A DNA stretch of 64,000 bases. Source: Medicago truncatula (taxonomy: Eukaryota; Streptophyta; Magnoliopsida; Fabales; Fabaceae). The stretch spans positions 42,528,755-42,592,754 of the forward strand of contig NC_053048.1 in the NCBI RefSeq assembly GCF_003473485.1, read 5' to 3'. Positions 11,800-24,756 of the stretch are shown here, one piece after another. Positions within the stretch are counted from its first letter, which is position 1. Every line of letters starts with the position of its first letter. The notes under the pieces were generated by a model. It searched no databases and was not told the origin of the DNA. It was given only the letters and a program-made list of their open reading frames with translations. The position numbers and the translations under genes are program-made.

Positions 11800-12080
11800 A
11801 TACTCTGTTGGTGGAATGGAATCCACGGCCTCAAACCAATTACAACACAAGAAACCATAAACAATAAATCGATACCAAACCAAAAAATTCGAACAAAACC
11901 ATAAACAATTAAAACAATAATGCAGTAATTAAAAACAAAGACGAGAGAAGAAGACCAGCATCAATAATTTATATGGTTCAACCTTAAGAATCACTCCACG
12001 AGAGCGCAACAAAAAATCCACTATGAGGAGAAACGAGATCCAAGTCAATACAATACTTCCCTTGGAGAAACAACAAGAAT
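11800..12080. repeat. possible LTR-retrotransposon remnant
   Basis: The stretch includes 'atttatatggttcaacctt', 'cactccacgagagc' and 'tccactatgagga'. Plant Copia-type LTRs often carry this motif order (a 'ggttca' block, then 'tccacg', then 'cactat'). No TG...CA ends or duplication were found, so this is tentative. The rest of 12080-13021 shows nothing recognisable apart from a probable 3' untranslated region near 13021. Confidence 0.3.
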
Positions 12081-13021
12081 CCCCAAACTTTTTTCAACAC
12101 TCTGTTTTCACACATTTCTTTTCTTTGATATCACAATATCTCTAATTCTTTTCACAAGTAGACAGTTTACAAGAAATTCCTCACAGCGCGCACAAATATT
12201 TTCAATGGATTCTCCACAATATTGCTAACATAGTGATAACAGATTGTAACTTGTTAGAGACTTCCTCCCAAATGTTGCAACGTTTGTTTATAATGACTGA
12301 AATCTAAGTGTTTCATCACTTTTACTTGTACTAGATTTGTAAGACACTTCAAAACCCTTGCCTAAGTTCGAACATGAGATCATTGTATAAATTAGAATAG
12401 ATTTGTGTCTTCTTATCCCAATGCTCTTAGATAAATTCATTTGATGTGAAGTATATGAAGAAACATTTGAATATCAAAAGCATTACTAACTTGTACTTCA
12501 TTTACTACTGGTTCCAGACCTGAGAATCCACTCTAATTCAAGATACAGGAGCAGTAACAAAACTATAGGTTTCATCCTAACATAATGACAAACAAATAAG
12601 TAAGTTTTCATCCCAACATAATGACAAGCAAATGAATAAATAATGGATAGTGCCTCGGCCGAAGAAAAAAAATTGTTGGATAGTAACACGTATATAAGCA
12701 TGAGAGTTAGATAACACATTTACAAAAAATATGCTTTTTTTTTCCTAGTAAAATAAAAATGCTCTTTTCTGGAGTGGACGTCACTCTCAGTGAGGATCAC
12801 CTCAAAAAATATATCATACTCAGCAAGGGGAAAAGCCCCCCCAAAAAAAAGGCATGCTATGCTACTACTACTATTATGATGAATTCTCAATTTACCCATT
12901 GGAAAGAGTAAAGGCTACCAACAACACGAGAGAAAAGGCAAGTTGGATGAAATCTATGGAATTAAATCCCAGAACTAATGCCTAATTGTAATCAACCAAA
13001 AAAAACTCCGAGCTAAAGCTG

Positions 13022-16000
13022 TCATCTGAAGCAGGCCATAAGTGAATCATGACAAAGGTGCCAATACTTTTTGTAAGGTAGGGACATCCATGGCATTGGT
13101 GAAGGAAGAAGAGTTCCGCGCTTATATGGCATTCTAGCAAATAAAAGCCAAAAAAAAATTTAAAAAAAGGGAAAAAGCTATTAAATCTAAATGAAAATAG
13201 AACTAAACAAACAGAGGAACAAGAAGGAGCATCAAATCACAAGACCAACTTAGCACTAGTTGACAGGATAAATTACCTTTGCCCAATGAGAATTCCATGA
13301 GCTGCTTTAGCGATGGTTGACCCAGAAACTCCCAAAAATGCATTTCTGTAGTGAGGCGAGATAACTTTTCCTGAAATACAACCCATTGAAGTAAGCACAT
13401 AATGTTTTCTCATGCAAACATACACCAGCGGCAAATAATGCAAATTCTTACTGCTAACATCACAGCAATCACAATTGATATTTCAATCAAGTCATCAAAT
13501 TCATTTTCAATAAATGTTTGGAAATATCTTTGTTTCTAATATAAGTGTTCTTTTTACCTTGATATGCAACTTAGAGGAGAGGAACTTTCACAACAAAAAA
13601 ATATATACGGATTTACCATGACAGAGATCGTCACGAATAATTCACAAAAATAGTATACATCCAATTTCTTCAAGTTAAAAGCCATTGACATTAATAAGAG
13701 CAAATCTACAGAGATAAAACATATATACGGATTTACCACAAGACGTCACAATAAATTTCATTACTTTACCAACATATAGACATATCATCGCAATCAAGAA
13801 GAAAAAACCAAATAGAAGCATCAATATGAACCCTTAAGTAATAATAGTTTCAGGCCTCACCTATGCTCAAATAGTTGCTGTGGAGAATTGAAACCAGAAT
13901 ACTCGATTTTTCTCTATTGAAATTCTTTAGATGCAATGATTTCTTAGATGAGTTTATTTCATTAGCAAAATCCCGATTTGTAGAAGCAGTATGATTACTC
14001 TGACAGTCGCAAATTTCAAGCCATATTCCACAAGGGAATCTTCCTGGTCTCGTCAACCAAAGAAATATCTTGATATAAGGTGTAGCATGAATTATCGAAA
14101 TAGTAACTTCAATAAGTATGCAGATAAGGTTGATGGTCGTGTCAACGATACTAAAGAATATGTAGAAAACAGAAGTAGTTGGTAACAGAAGTAAGAGTGG
14201 TGTAAATAATAGAGATCCAACAATATGTTGCTTCACAGTGTAGTCAAAGCTATCCAACCTCTGGCGAAGAGGATTCGACTTCCGACCCCTGCCAAAACAG
14301 TCAGTGACTTAATGAAAATAAATGAGAAAGCAGAGCAAGGATTATGCAAAATGTTTGTGCATCTATAACGATTATTCTTCAAAAGGATACTGAATCACAA
14401 ATAGAGTAGTTCAGCAAATATGAAGGTTTAATAAAAAATAAAAGGGATATCATGACCCTCATTTCTGTTACAAGTTATCTTCAATTTTACTAATGCTTCG
14501 ACATCTTAACGGCTAACAATAATTGGTTCTTGCTCCCTTAACTCACTGTCAATGGTATCAGACATAATATATTAGTTAAACATATAAAGGACTGTCTATA
14601 TACCATAGTAAAAAGGACAGATATCAAATATGACCTACTAGATCACCGATATTAGGTGAGTATAATTTCTCTGAAACTTGTAATTGTTTCAACAAAAAAA
14701 TCGTGTCAAAGACCCGTATTATAAAACTTACAAAAACCTATAGATATCATATATAAACATTCCATTTATGAAACAAATTCCACATTATGATGTTCAATTC
14801 TCATTCAAATCAATGCCTTACTTTTCAGCCTATGATCTCAAAGAGAACTAGTATTTGTTACCTGAAAAGCCGCCACAAAGCTGCTAATGCCTGTATTTGT
14901 GTTGAATATACAAGTGAAATAAACCAATGAAGAGTTGAAACATGCAAGGTTCCCAACGCAATCATGTCTATGATCAAAGAAGCAGGTACAGTGAATCCAC
15001 AAAGAATTCCTAATATAGAAAGGCCTCGAATAATATAATTGAAGATGAAACCCACAAAGATCCAGAGTGTTGACCATACTTGGATTACATTCAAAGAAAG
15101 CATACCAAGTACGCCTGCCAGCTCATAATTCAATTTGAAGCCTGCAGGGTCTCCCATTAACCAAACACACCCGGAGCGCAAAAATGTGGCAAACCAATGG
15201 ATAAAATTCAAACCCGACAAGCAAATTGATTCTTCATGATATAACAGTGACCAGCCAACCAAGTTTCCCAAGAGAATATCAACAACCAAAGACGACCACA
15301 TAGAATGCCTATGCATTGCAGCTTTCTCTGCATATTCAACACATGATTGTGACCTGGCACGCCAAAGAATAGTGTTAAACATGGAGAAAATATACAATCA
15401 ATATCAGAAATCACTGATGCTTAAGAATAGTGAATAATTGAACAGCAAAGAAAACATTTAATTTTAGAAGATAGATTTAGTTACATATATAAAAAAAAAT
15501 AAAAAAATAGCACTGACATAAGTTTAAAGAAGACAGACGATATGAAGCAATAAAAACAAAACATCGCCTATCACTTTCAACTTCAACCAAACGAAAATTG
15601 CTTCGAACTAAACATTATAGTTATTGAAAATTAGGGTGTTCCTGACCATGTTTGGTTTGGTAAGTTGGTACGCTCAGCTGCAAACTAAACCTTTCTTCAC
15701 AGCTCACAAATTTAAAAAACCAGACTGAACCACAGATTCTCAAGGAATTACATGAAAAAAAGCACTGTGCTGGGCTTGTTAGATTCAAACCATAGTTTAT
15801 TGGTGTTTCTCATCATAAAAATATCTTGTTATCTCTTAATACACTCAAAAGCCATCATCCATAGAAAGAATAACTTAAAAACAGTAATCATAAACGCAAT
15901 ATTTCAATGTAAATAAGCAACATCATGCAAGCAACTCCAATATTATATTTGTAATATAAATAAAATCATGTGTGTCTAACATATTGATGAGAAGCATATT

Positions 16001-18493
16001 AGAGGAGGCGAATGGGGAAAAGCATGGTGGAACAAGTAAAAAGAGAAGAAGTAGAACTGGAGGGAGAAAACATAATGGTGTTGCAATCCTGAAGTAAGCA
16101 AACCCAACTTGACAAGCAATTAACCAAATACCCTAAATTTCTAAAAACCTAAAATAACCCAATTTTATAAAAATACTTCACAACCCAAAAGACACTGAAA
16201 GCCAAAAAATCACAATCAATTCTCAATATATAATGCTATACACATTTGTATATACAATAATATTATTGAGCTTGTATGATTCAATCTAACCTCAAAATAT
16301 TTATTTTGGGTAAACGGCACAGTAAAGAAACTGAACTGAATTGCAGTTGGATTTCATTTAACCATGTTAGTTACGTTTGTTTTCTTGACCACCCATACCC
16401 AAGCATCTGTTTTATACGAAACTAAACTACATGGACTTCATAAACTAACGAGTGAGATATCTCCAAATAATGAAACCAGCCACAAATCAAATAACTTAAA
16501 TATTTTACAAAAAAATTCATATTACCTGAGGTCATTGTCCTGAAGAAGAATTGGCCAATATAATATCTGACAACAACGGACTCGAATATTTATCCATGCA
16601 GTCTTCTTGAACACATTTACCAATGTCACATATGACCATGATTCTGATTCATGATTAAAATGTGTTTGGAAAAACTGAAGAACAATATAGAACACCGTGG
16701 AGAACGAAGCCAAAAACTTGCAAAATAGATGCCCAATGATAACAAAAAACCTGAAAAACACAAGATCGTCAAAGCTTGAATAAGAGGGCAAGATATATTG
16801 CATTGATAGTTGAAAAGCTTGAATAAAAGGGCAAGATATAATGCATTGGTGATTGAAGTGTGTACATTGCAAATAGGGAGAGTTGGCTCAAGGATCTTCT
16901 TGGGATCACATGTTTGTCAAATGTTCTTTTAGCAGCAGATGTGCAATTAATTGCCAGAACAACTGTATCCTGGGATGAAATTGAAAAGACGCATTAGCAT
17001 CTAGGACATAATATGCTTACACAAATATAAATATGGTAAATTTCATTACCAAATCAGTGAATTTTTTCTTTTCATGAAGCTCGTCGACCCACTTAGGATT
17101 CTTAATGGGAGTCTTCACTTGCTCATTCGAACCGAAACGACACAATGAGAAATGATGAGCACCATAAGAAGGTGTTTCATAAACTATTACCTACAATTGT
17201 TCAAATATGATACATATCTGTTAAGAGAAACCGAAAAGGTTTTGATAACGGCTACATGCAAAAAGACGAGATGTAAAAGAAGAAATTGTGACTTACATAC
17301 GTGAACATCATGTTCTGACAGAGTTAATCCATTGCAATGAATGTGGTGCACTTTAGGCAGCCTGTCAATTCCTACATCGTTCTGTTCAGAAGAATCAAAC
17401 ATCAGCACGACCCAATTACTTTTTCCAATAAAAGATTGACTACTTTTCCTCAATGGTCCGTCTAATTGGAGGAAACTGCAACTCCTACAGTTATTCTTTC
17501 TCTGTACACTTGTACTTGCTTCTGCCAATGCATTGCCGCAATCAGAGGACCATTTTTTATCGACTTTTGCTTCAGCTGTCAAACTATTGCCAGTAGTGTC
17601 GGTGATACACAGACCAAGTACAGAGAACACAGACCTAGCCTGAAGAATTGCGGGCATGCTCCCATGTATGTCATTAATGATCCCCTAATAGAGAGCAGTA
17701 GTTCATCATGTTAGTTATTCTCATTAAACAAGATCATTTCAGAAACCATATATGATAACTTGTATGGAAGAATTATTTGAAGACTTAACAGAGGAATTTT
17801 TCCCACAAATATCACAACAGTCATACGGTCAAAGAACCGAGATTTCCTACAAAACTAGGGATCCATATTCTTTGTAGTTATTGAAGCACACAGTGAATCA
17901 ATTTCTACAAAATCGTTATACAACATTTCATGTAAGAATTGTGCCCAAGAGCTCATCCTAATCAATTTCTTGTCCTACCAAAAGTTACCTATTTTTCTCG
18001 ACAAATTTCCCATAAGCTGGCATAAATTACACATGGACCTTATATCAAGATTCAAGATACTGATACCCTACTGAATATCCTAAAAGGAAAAAACTTAATC
18101 TTCATTTAAACATGACAACACTTGCAAGATCTCGACTAATAAAAAAGGGCAGTTCGGTGCACTAAAGCTCCTACTTACGCAGGGTCTGCGATAATACAAA
18201 ATTTATTAATATCACAAAAAAGGAAACTGAAAATTTCCTCAGCAATTAATGGTTATCTCAGTTGTTACATGCTAAACTGCATGCAAGAGATTGTGAAGTC
18301 GAACATGTTAATATACCTCAATGGCAGGACTAGAACTAGAAAGCAAGACTTCACTACAGGTAAAGGCTACAACAATGTCAAGGGATGACGATGAGCAGGT
18401 GACAAACCACCCCAATAAAATACTGGAGGAGGATTCTTTGTTTGATAATAGCTGCCTTGGCCACCAAAGTCTGCAATGTTTTTTCATCTTCAT
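13022..18493 (-). CDS. GPI1: GPI1/PIG-Q, subunit of GPI N-acetylglucosaminyltransferase
   Basis: Nine exons (18317-18493, 17301-17684, 17050-17190, 16866-16969, 16526-16750, 14862-15353, 13861-14288, 13277-13370, 13022-13133) join in phase to 718 residues. The product is the PIG-Q subunit of the ER complex that adds GlcNAc to phosphatidylinositol, the first step of GPI-anchor synthesis. The C-terminal half is typical: several membrane spans (GNLVGWSLL, VGFIFNYIIRGLSILGILC), then ALWRLFRGRKSNPLRQRLDS, DYTVKQHIVGSLLFTPLLLL, and a late AFLGVSGSTIA block. The N-terminus (MKMKKHCRLWWPRQLL) matches the plant family start. The penultimate exon is read in a different frame from the longest local ORF; only this frame gives the conserved text and correct phase. 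All introns are GT-AG. In Arabidopsis the GPI1 gene is a neighbour of BPG2, which lies 14 kb away here. Confidence 0.92.
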
Positions 18494-19347
18494 CTTATGA
18501 TCTTCATGTAAACTAAACTATAAATCATGAAGTCCCTGCACTGGATAAAAAGCACGAATTCACTCGATCATAAATTCTCAGAATCTCGGATAAAGCATAA
18601 ATAAGAATATCTATATGGAAAATATAATGACAGAATTCTGATCATCCTATGCAGAGCCACAAGTCATCATTCCATAGAAATAAAAACATATAAACAATTT
18701 GTCTGTAGTTTCGTACAGTTTCAATTATTATACATATCTAGATTTTTCTGATTGAACTTGATCTTAATTATTTTTAAATCATTATGTAGCATTTTTTCTT
18801 TTCGTTTTTTTTTCTTTTTTTCTTTTTGGTTCCCATATTTTTCGGACACTAAAATATGGATATTTCTCCCAACCAGGATTCAAACCTTGACATTTGAGAA
18901 TACATACAAAGTGTTATTTCACAGAATAAGCTATTCTATTGGCTAATTAAATACACTCTCATAAAAAGTTGTCAAATTTTTCAATTCCATCGAAATCCAA
19001 ATAACCTTCTTTTGATATACCATTATGACGTAGTCTGATCGTCAATTTCAAATTCTAATTAAATAAACCTATAATCAGTTGGTAATTAAATTATAGAGTG
19101 AATTTGTAATTAAAACCTAATTAAATAAACGGGAAAAAGAAAAAGTGGAAATTTGAATAGAACTAGGGCAATTACTACTGAAACTGAGTTAGTTAAAACT
19201 CAGATGAAGGATCTGCAACTTTTCTAGGTAGGGTTTGGAGATTCATAATTGAAGAATGAGGATTTGCATTTCCATCACATAAAAGAGAGAAAAAGGCAAA
19301 ATATATATAACAGCAAATACAGAGAAGAGAGAGATGCGAAGAGTTAC

Positions 19348-19475
19348 CACGGTGGAGGTATTTAGCATCGGCGGTGGTGATACGCCTTTGGACGGCACCG
19401 GTGGAGAGAATTAGCGAAAAGCGGAGAGTGCGATGGTGAGTGAGAGTGTAAAAGAGGAACCTTGTCAAGACAAGG
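19348..19475 (-). other. probable 5' untranslated exon of GPI1
   Basis: On the minus strand a CT-rich leader-like stretch ends at a good donor (ccaccgtg|gtaact, boundary at 19348). The next coding exon, with the GPI1 start, begins at 18493. An ORF over this stretch (19193-19468) has no family motif. I infer a non-coding first exon and a 5' intron of about 0.8 kb; the acceptor is not fixed. Confidence 0.45.
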
Positions 19476-19795
19476 GAAAATAAAAGCTAAACATATGCTG
19501 TCAAAAATAATTTAATTTCCTTTTTTACATTTAATATTTTTATATTTCTCTTTTTGTTTTGTAGAGCTCATTTTTGTAGATTTTTTTTTTAAAGAAGAGC
19601 TCATTTTTATAGTTATAAAAACCATTATATGCAAAAATTATAATTTCATAGCGTTTAGATGTGTATTCCCTATTCGTCTATCCACTTTTTCTATTGGGCC
19701 AATGCGTGTAAATTACGAATAGTAATTTTCATAAAATTTTAATTTAATTAAAATTATTTTGATTTTGGTTAAAAGTATTTGTATAGATATTTTGC

Positions 19796-20041
19796 GAGTA
19801 AACCATCAGATTGGTCCGTTTTTGTAAGTCACTCTTAAATTAGTTCTCGACTCTGTTAATTCAAATAAGTCATCATCAAAAAAATTCAATTAGGTCTCTC
19901 GTCATGTGACAAAAACATAAAAAGAGCGATCTAATTGAGAAACTTTTAACAAAGACAAGAACTAATTTGAAATATTAATAGAATCGAAGAGTAATTTGAT
20001 AATGACTTACAAAAATATGGACCGATTTGATAGTTTACTTC
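19796..20041. mobile_element. 246-bp Mutator-like MITE with 9-bp duplication
   Basis: The left end 'gagtaaaccatcagattggt' pairs with the reverse complement of the right end 'gaagtaaactatcaaatcgg', and the inverted similarity covers most of the element. A perfect 9-bp duplication (atattttgc) flanks it at 19787-19795 and 20042-20050. The long TIRs and 9-bp duplication indicate a non-autonomous Mutator-like element just upstream of GPI1. Confidence 0.8.
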
Positions 20042-20107
20042 ATATTTTGCTTAATAATCAAATAGTTTGTGTTTAGTAAAAGTTATCAATATTAGATGCA
20101 AAAGAAT

Positions 20108-20200
20108 AACGGTTAGTTGACACCTTAAAATGAATAAGTGAAGTGTTTGGGGTTCGAACCCCAACTAATGCACATATTGTGCATTATCCCTTGTCATATG
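20108..20200 (-). repeat. SINE, reverse orientation
   Basis: The reverse complement shows the SINE head, with 'ggataatgcacaatatgtgc' and B box 'ggttcgaacccc'. The 3' half reads 'cacttattcattttaaggtg'. It is a truncated copy of the same family as 4570-4723. Confidence 0.65.
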
Positions 20201-20629
20201 AGATAAGATAATGGAACATTTGTTATAGATGCTTATTGTACCGAATGAATAATGATGTGTATATATTAAATGATTTTTGTGATCAATTTTATAATTCTCT
20301 TGATAGTATTGAAGTTTCACGCGAGTTAATTTCTTGTTGTAATAAATAATTTTTCAAAACTTGTTTACCAATCTTTTATGAAATGAGTGAAACTTAACTT
20401 TTAAGTAAATATTCAAATATACAAACCTTCTCGATCTTTTTCTCTTGTGAGCCGTCACCAATATCCTAGTTTCTTCTCCTTCATCCATCAAAGAGGGGTG
20501 ATTAATTTGACCCTAAATCACTACTCTAACTCGTTTTTCCTTTTCCCTTTTATTGAAATAAGTGATCTTCACATCTATTTTATTTTTTATTTTGTGATTT
20601 CGTCGTCTTCGTGCGACGTTGGTTTAAAA

Positions 20630-22030
20630 TTAATATCTGCTAAGCATTGGAGTAAGTCCAAGTTTTCAGGTATGCCTATTGTTTCCCTATATCTCATATT
20701 ATGTTGTAAACACTATTTTTATGAGTATGTTTAACCACTGTAATAATTTGTGATTATTTTCAGGTAATTCACATTGTGACACTCTAGTGAACAATATGTC
20801 AGAAGCATTCAACTCAACCATTGTCATTCCTAGACAAAAGCCAATTGTGACAATGTGTGAAGATATCAGGGTGTATTTGATAGAAAAATGGGATGCAAAT
20901 AGGACCAAAATTGCAAGTTATGAGGATGATGTGCTTCCCAACATCAAGAAGAGAATTGCTAGAGAATCTGCCTACACTAGTAACTGGTTGGTTAGGTATG
21001 TGACTTTGTATCTCTTTTTTTGTTGAATTATCTGGATGTTTTGTGATTACTGGTACACAGATGACAGAGTGTATTTTATGTGATTTTATGTGTTTAGGCG
21101 TAGCACAAAGTTTGATTTTGAGGTGAGGCATGTATCTGGTACAGGCTACAAGTATCATGTTAATCTGCAAATGTGGGTGTGTGACTGTAGGAAATGGTTA
21201 TTGACAGCTTTGCCTTGCTGTCATGACATTTCATGCATGAGGAACCAAGACTTGAATGTGTATGACTTTGTTCCAGACATTTACAAAAATGATAAATATG
21301 TTGCTTGCTATAGTAGTGTCATCTACCCTGCTAATGGACAAAGCTTGTGGGAAAGAACTGAATATGTAATGATCTTCAGCCACCAGCAATAAGGAAGCAA
21401 CCTGGTAGACCTAAGAAGAAAAGGAACAAAGAGGCTCGTGAACTTGTGAAGGATGATACACAGATGAGAAGGGCTAGGTGGGGAATGAAGTGTAGCAGCT
21501 GCAGGCAAAGTGGACATAATAAGTCCACTTGCAAGCTGCCACCACCTCTTACAACTGAAGGCTCTTCAAACCCTACATCAGGTGAAGGGTCATCAACACA
21601 AACTGCTCAAGTGAATTCTCAACCTCAACCAAGTTCTCAAGGTGCACAAACTACTCAAGTGACTGGTACAACACATCCATCAACACAAAGAGTTGCAAGA
21701 AGACAACCAACTACTCAAAAAACACAGCCAACTGATCAGAGGAATGCTGCTAGTCAACCTGCACAAGATGTTGCAACTGAAGGTGCTCAGACTCACATGA
21801 ATCCTGCTACTCACACTCAGAGAAATGCTGCTACTCAACCTTCTCAAAGACCTACCACTTCTCAAAGCAATGCTAGTAATCAAAGAACTCAAGGTGCACA
21901 AGCTGATGGTGGACCAAAAAGGAAAAGGAAGGAAAAACAACAAGTGTCTGCAACACAACCTGAAGGTTCAAATGCAAAGAAGAAAAAAACTTCTGCTAGA
22001 GTTGAGGGTTCTGCTTCAACCCAACAGTAG
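20630..22030 (+). pseudogene. MULE (Mutator-like) transposase, truncated and frameshifted
   Basis: Only the C-terminal third remains. Pieces are 20630-20669 (SAKHWSKSKFSG), 20764-20995 (NNMSEAFNS, then EDIRVYLIEKWD) and 21098-about 21370, with the SWIM-type zinc finger CDC...CCHDISC. After a 1- or 2-base frameshift near 21370 comes 21378-22030, which carries QPGRPKKKR, a CCHC zinc knuckle (CSSCRQSGHNKSTC) and a long Gln/Thr/Ser-rich tail with a basic KRKRKEK cluster. The exon boundaries between pieces are clean GT-AG. The N-terminal and DDE catalytic parts are absent upstream. The frameshift and missing catalytic domain make it a dead copy. It lies convergent with the GRF gene at 22560-22973, and both probably belonged to one element. 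Confidence 0.85.
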
Positions 22031-22559
22031 TAACTGTTGCAATGACTATTGTTATGTGATGTAATAATGAAACTTGTTTATGATTTTCTTTATGTTTATT
22101 GCTTATATGTTAGTAATGCCTATGTGCAAGGTACTTCTGGTTTTTTGAATGGTATGCCTGTAATGGTTATGTAATGCTTAAGTGCAAGCAAGCTACAATT
22201 TGTAACTTCTGATTTTTTTGGATGTAATGTAATGCCTAAGTGCAAGCTACTTATCACAGTTAATGTTTAATGACTATGAGTATATTTATGTTCAATTAGA
22301 ACTAATTCTTGTGTTACACAATAGTGAATACATCTGGTTTTTTGAATCACAGTTATTATAAACAGAATTCAAATATATCCCTTTCATTCAAATAAACATA
22401 CTACTTTTGATTTCAAAATAGACATTAAAATTCATTCATTCAAAATAACCATTTCAATTTCATTCATCTCAAAACAGCCATTACAATTTCATTCATATCA
22501 ATGACCAATTACAACCATCAATTACTTCATTAGACAACATCTACTCTATTACAATCAAA

Positions 22560-22973
22560 CTATTTCAAATACATATGACTCCATGACACACTAATTTTGC
22601 AGATAAGTATTGTCCCTAAGACCAGGCAAACTGCGAAACATGCTAATCCAAAAATCAATGCCTTCATCAACCATAACCTTGTTTTCTCCAATTCATGCTT
22701 CAATTTCGAATTTTTCTTCTGCAGCTTTGCAATCAACAAATCTCTCTCATCACTAACCTCTTCCTCTTCATCCAGTAACTTAAAAAAACTACAACCTTTA
22801 TCAAAGTGATTCTTGTAATTTTTGCATCCCCAAAATTTTTTCCCACAGTTTGGATTCGTGTTATCAGTAACAGTACGAATCACTGTTTCTTCACCACACC
22901 TACATTCAGTCACTGCTTTTCTTCTCATACTCGAACCAACAGATCCATAGGATTGGCCCATCTGCTTTGACAT
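22560..22973 (-). CDS. GRF zinc-finger protein with coiled coil and membrane span, transposon-associated
   Basis: This is an intact single-exon ORF of 137 residues. Residues about 22-70 form a GRF-type zinc finger (CRCGEE...NPNCGKKFWGC...KGCSFFKLLDE). A charged coiled coil follows (about 75-100, DLLIAKLQKKNSKLKHELEK), then a hydrophobic span (about 104-126, ALIFGLACFAVCLVLGTILI). The order GRF, coil, membrane helix is that of the plant At4g04775-like family. It faces the MULE transposase remnant tail to tail with 530 bases between. A similar but broken GRF gene sits inside the TIR element at 50397-52427. GRF fingers bind single-stranded nucleic acid in some animal proteins; the plant role is unknown. 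Expression is not shown. Confidence 0.7.
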   Translation of the reverse strand: MSKQMGQSYGSVGSSMRRKAVTECRCGEETVIRTVTDNTNPNCGKKFWGCKNYKNHFDKGCSFFKLLDEEEEVSDERDLLIAKLQKKNSKLKHELEKTRLWLMKALIFGLACFAVCLVLGTILICKISVSWSHMYLK

Positions 22974-23159
22974 GTTTTTCGATTTTCAAAGAAAATGGTG
23001 AGATTTTCGATTTTCAAAGGAATGGTGAGATTATTGCAGAAAGGGGGAGAAGTTGATGAAGAATGAAAAAGAAAGTAAGGGTTAGGGATTTTGGAAGAGG
23101 ATATTTGAAGAGGAGAGAAGAGATTTTGGGGTAGAGGAGAACTTTTCGAAGAACCCTAA

Positions 23160-23380
23160 TTCTGGGTGCAACTTTTTTTTTTACCACTTTTATACTAGCC
23201 ACATAGGACACGCCATGTGGCTCAAACTAACGGGAAATCAATTTTTTTGACGGATGAGATTTTTTTGGCAAACGGAGATAAAACTAAGGGACCAAAAGGT
23301 ATTTTTTATTACTTATGGGATCAAAATGAAAAATGGAAATTAATTAAGGGATCAATGGATCTAATAAGCCTAAAAAGAAA
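23160..23380. repeat. terminal region of the MULE/GRF element
   Basis: Beyond the GRF gene the sequence has 'cacgccatgtgg', then runs of 'agggaccaaaagg' and 'atgggatcaaaatg', ending near 'ggatctaataagcct'. This matches the style of the subterminal regions of the TIR elements here. The other end of this element was not found left of 20630, so it appears truncated. Confidence 0.4.
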
Positions 23381-23390
23381 GAGTATGTTC

Positions 23391-23572
23391 ACACGAGTTT
23401 AATCCAGTTGCTGGAAACATTGCAAAATATATGTAGTGACCGAGCTTCGAACTCCAGACACCCATTTATTCAACTTAATAGAAAAAAAATACTTTATAAT
23501 TAAATTTATTCAACTTAAAAGATTTTTTCTTTTTGCCACGAAGCTACTTGACAGAAAAAAAAAATACTTTAT
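23391..23572 (+). repeat. SINE with internal partial duplication
   Basis: A box-like 'gagtttaatccagttgctgg' and B box-like 'gagcttcgaactcc' precede a duplicated body ('tttattcaacttaa' twice) and the 'gctacttgacagaaaaaaaa' tail. It belongs to the same family as the other SINEs. Confidence 0.6.
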
Positions 23573-23889
23573 AATTTTAATTTATATAAAAGAATTATCA
23601 ATATTAGTAGCACAAGGTAGCGCATGTTATAATGAACAAATATAAATAGAATAAAAAAGATTTTATTGGTATAAAAGATAAGTACACAAACAAAAATTAG
23701 TGTTTTTCCAAGAAAAAAGAAAGTGCATAAAATAGGATAAGTTTGAGGAAAAAAAAATCACCAAGGATTACAAAAGTGGCAATATTTATGGTACACTAAA
23801 AAAATTTATTGTCTCCGTATATCCAATTTTTAAATTAAGAACTAAACGAATTGTATTTTAGAAAAAACATTTATTTTTACCGTTTATAA

Positions 23890-24385
23890 TTTTTTTTGAC
23901 AAAAACAAAACAATATTTATTCATTTAAATTGAGAGAATACATTAGAATCAACATCGCTAAAAACGTAAAGGAGAAATCTGTGAACAAACTCACAGTACC
24001 CAAGTTAATAGCATACAACGACAAAATGCCAAAAAATAATATGATAAAATCTAAATCACTAAAATACACATGCTTATGGGTCTGCAACATTGACGTTCAA
24101 ATCATTGATTGAATCTCTGATCGACTGAAGTTGATCTTTCGATATGAATCAAACGAATACCGCAACAAAGACGCCAAATCAAACAACGTCGCACAAAACG
24201 ACGAATAACACAACAACGCACTCACCCGACAAAATCACACAAAAGAAAACATTTGATATATTTCGAAATCACTTATTTAGATCGAAAGAAAGAGAAAATA
24301 AAGATGCAGAGGGGTGATTCTAGGTCAAAAATCACCCATCTTCGATGAATGAAAAAGAAAGAAAACTTAGAGAGAAGTTTGAGTT
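23890..24385 (-). repeat. dispersed repeat, probably LINE 3' end, copy 1
   Basis: About 490 bases are repeated in the same orientation at 25968-26475. Shared pieces include 'atttattcattta.a...gagaata', 'cgctaaaaacgtaaa', 'tgaacaaactcac' and 'atgaatcaaa.gaa.accgcaa'. On the minus strand the repeat ends in an A run after 'gttttgtcaaaaaaaa', so a LINE 3' terminus is likely. No protein was recognised. Confidence 0.5.
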
Positions 24386-24602
24386 TTTTTATCGTTTATA
24401 ATTATAATAACAAAATCTAATATATTTAAAGTGTTAGCGAAATAAAATTTAATTTTATGAATTTTTATTAATCATAATAGTGAATATTGATTATATTTTA
24501 GGATAAGTTATAAAATAAATTAGTATGTCTCCTATAAAGTAATGTTTTTTTTTTTTTAAATGATATTTTATGAAATATAAAAAGTCTACATATATCTCTT
24601 TA

Positions 24603-24756
24603 GGAGAAAACTTAGGTACAATTGCTTAGGTGCTTTTCGTATGGTTCTTAACTAAAAATACCATGATTTTCTCAAAGTTTGTTATATCCAAAAAATATGT
24701 ATTTTTAGTTAAAAACCATACGAAAAGCACCTAAGGAATTGTACCTAAGTTTTCTC
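24603..24756. mobile_element. 154-bp near-palindromic Mutator-like MITE
   Basis: The left half starts 'ggagaaaacttaggtacaat' and the right half is its inverted copy ending 'attgtacctaagttttctc', with arms of about 58 bases and a short loop. A perfect 10-bp duplication (tatctcttta) flanks it at 24593-24602 and 24757-24766. A transcript would fold into one long hairpin. Confidence 0.85.

Noticed and set aside
13203-13400. 65-codon minus ORF as GPI1 exon frame
   Set aside because: The longest local frame gives unfamiliar text. The neighbouring frame of 13277-13370 gives the conserved AFLGVSGSTIA block and joins both flanking exons in phase.
19193-19468. 91-codon minus ORF upstream of GPI1
   Set aside because: The start of the region fits a GPI1 untranslated exon with a good donor inside the ORF; the peptide has no family motif.
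21680-21958. 92-codon minus ORF
   Set aside because: It is the shadow of the Gln/Thr/Ser-rich tail of the MULE transposase remnant.
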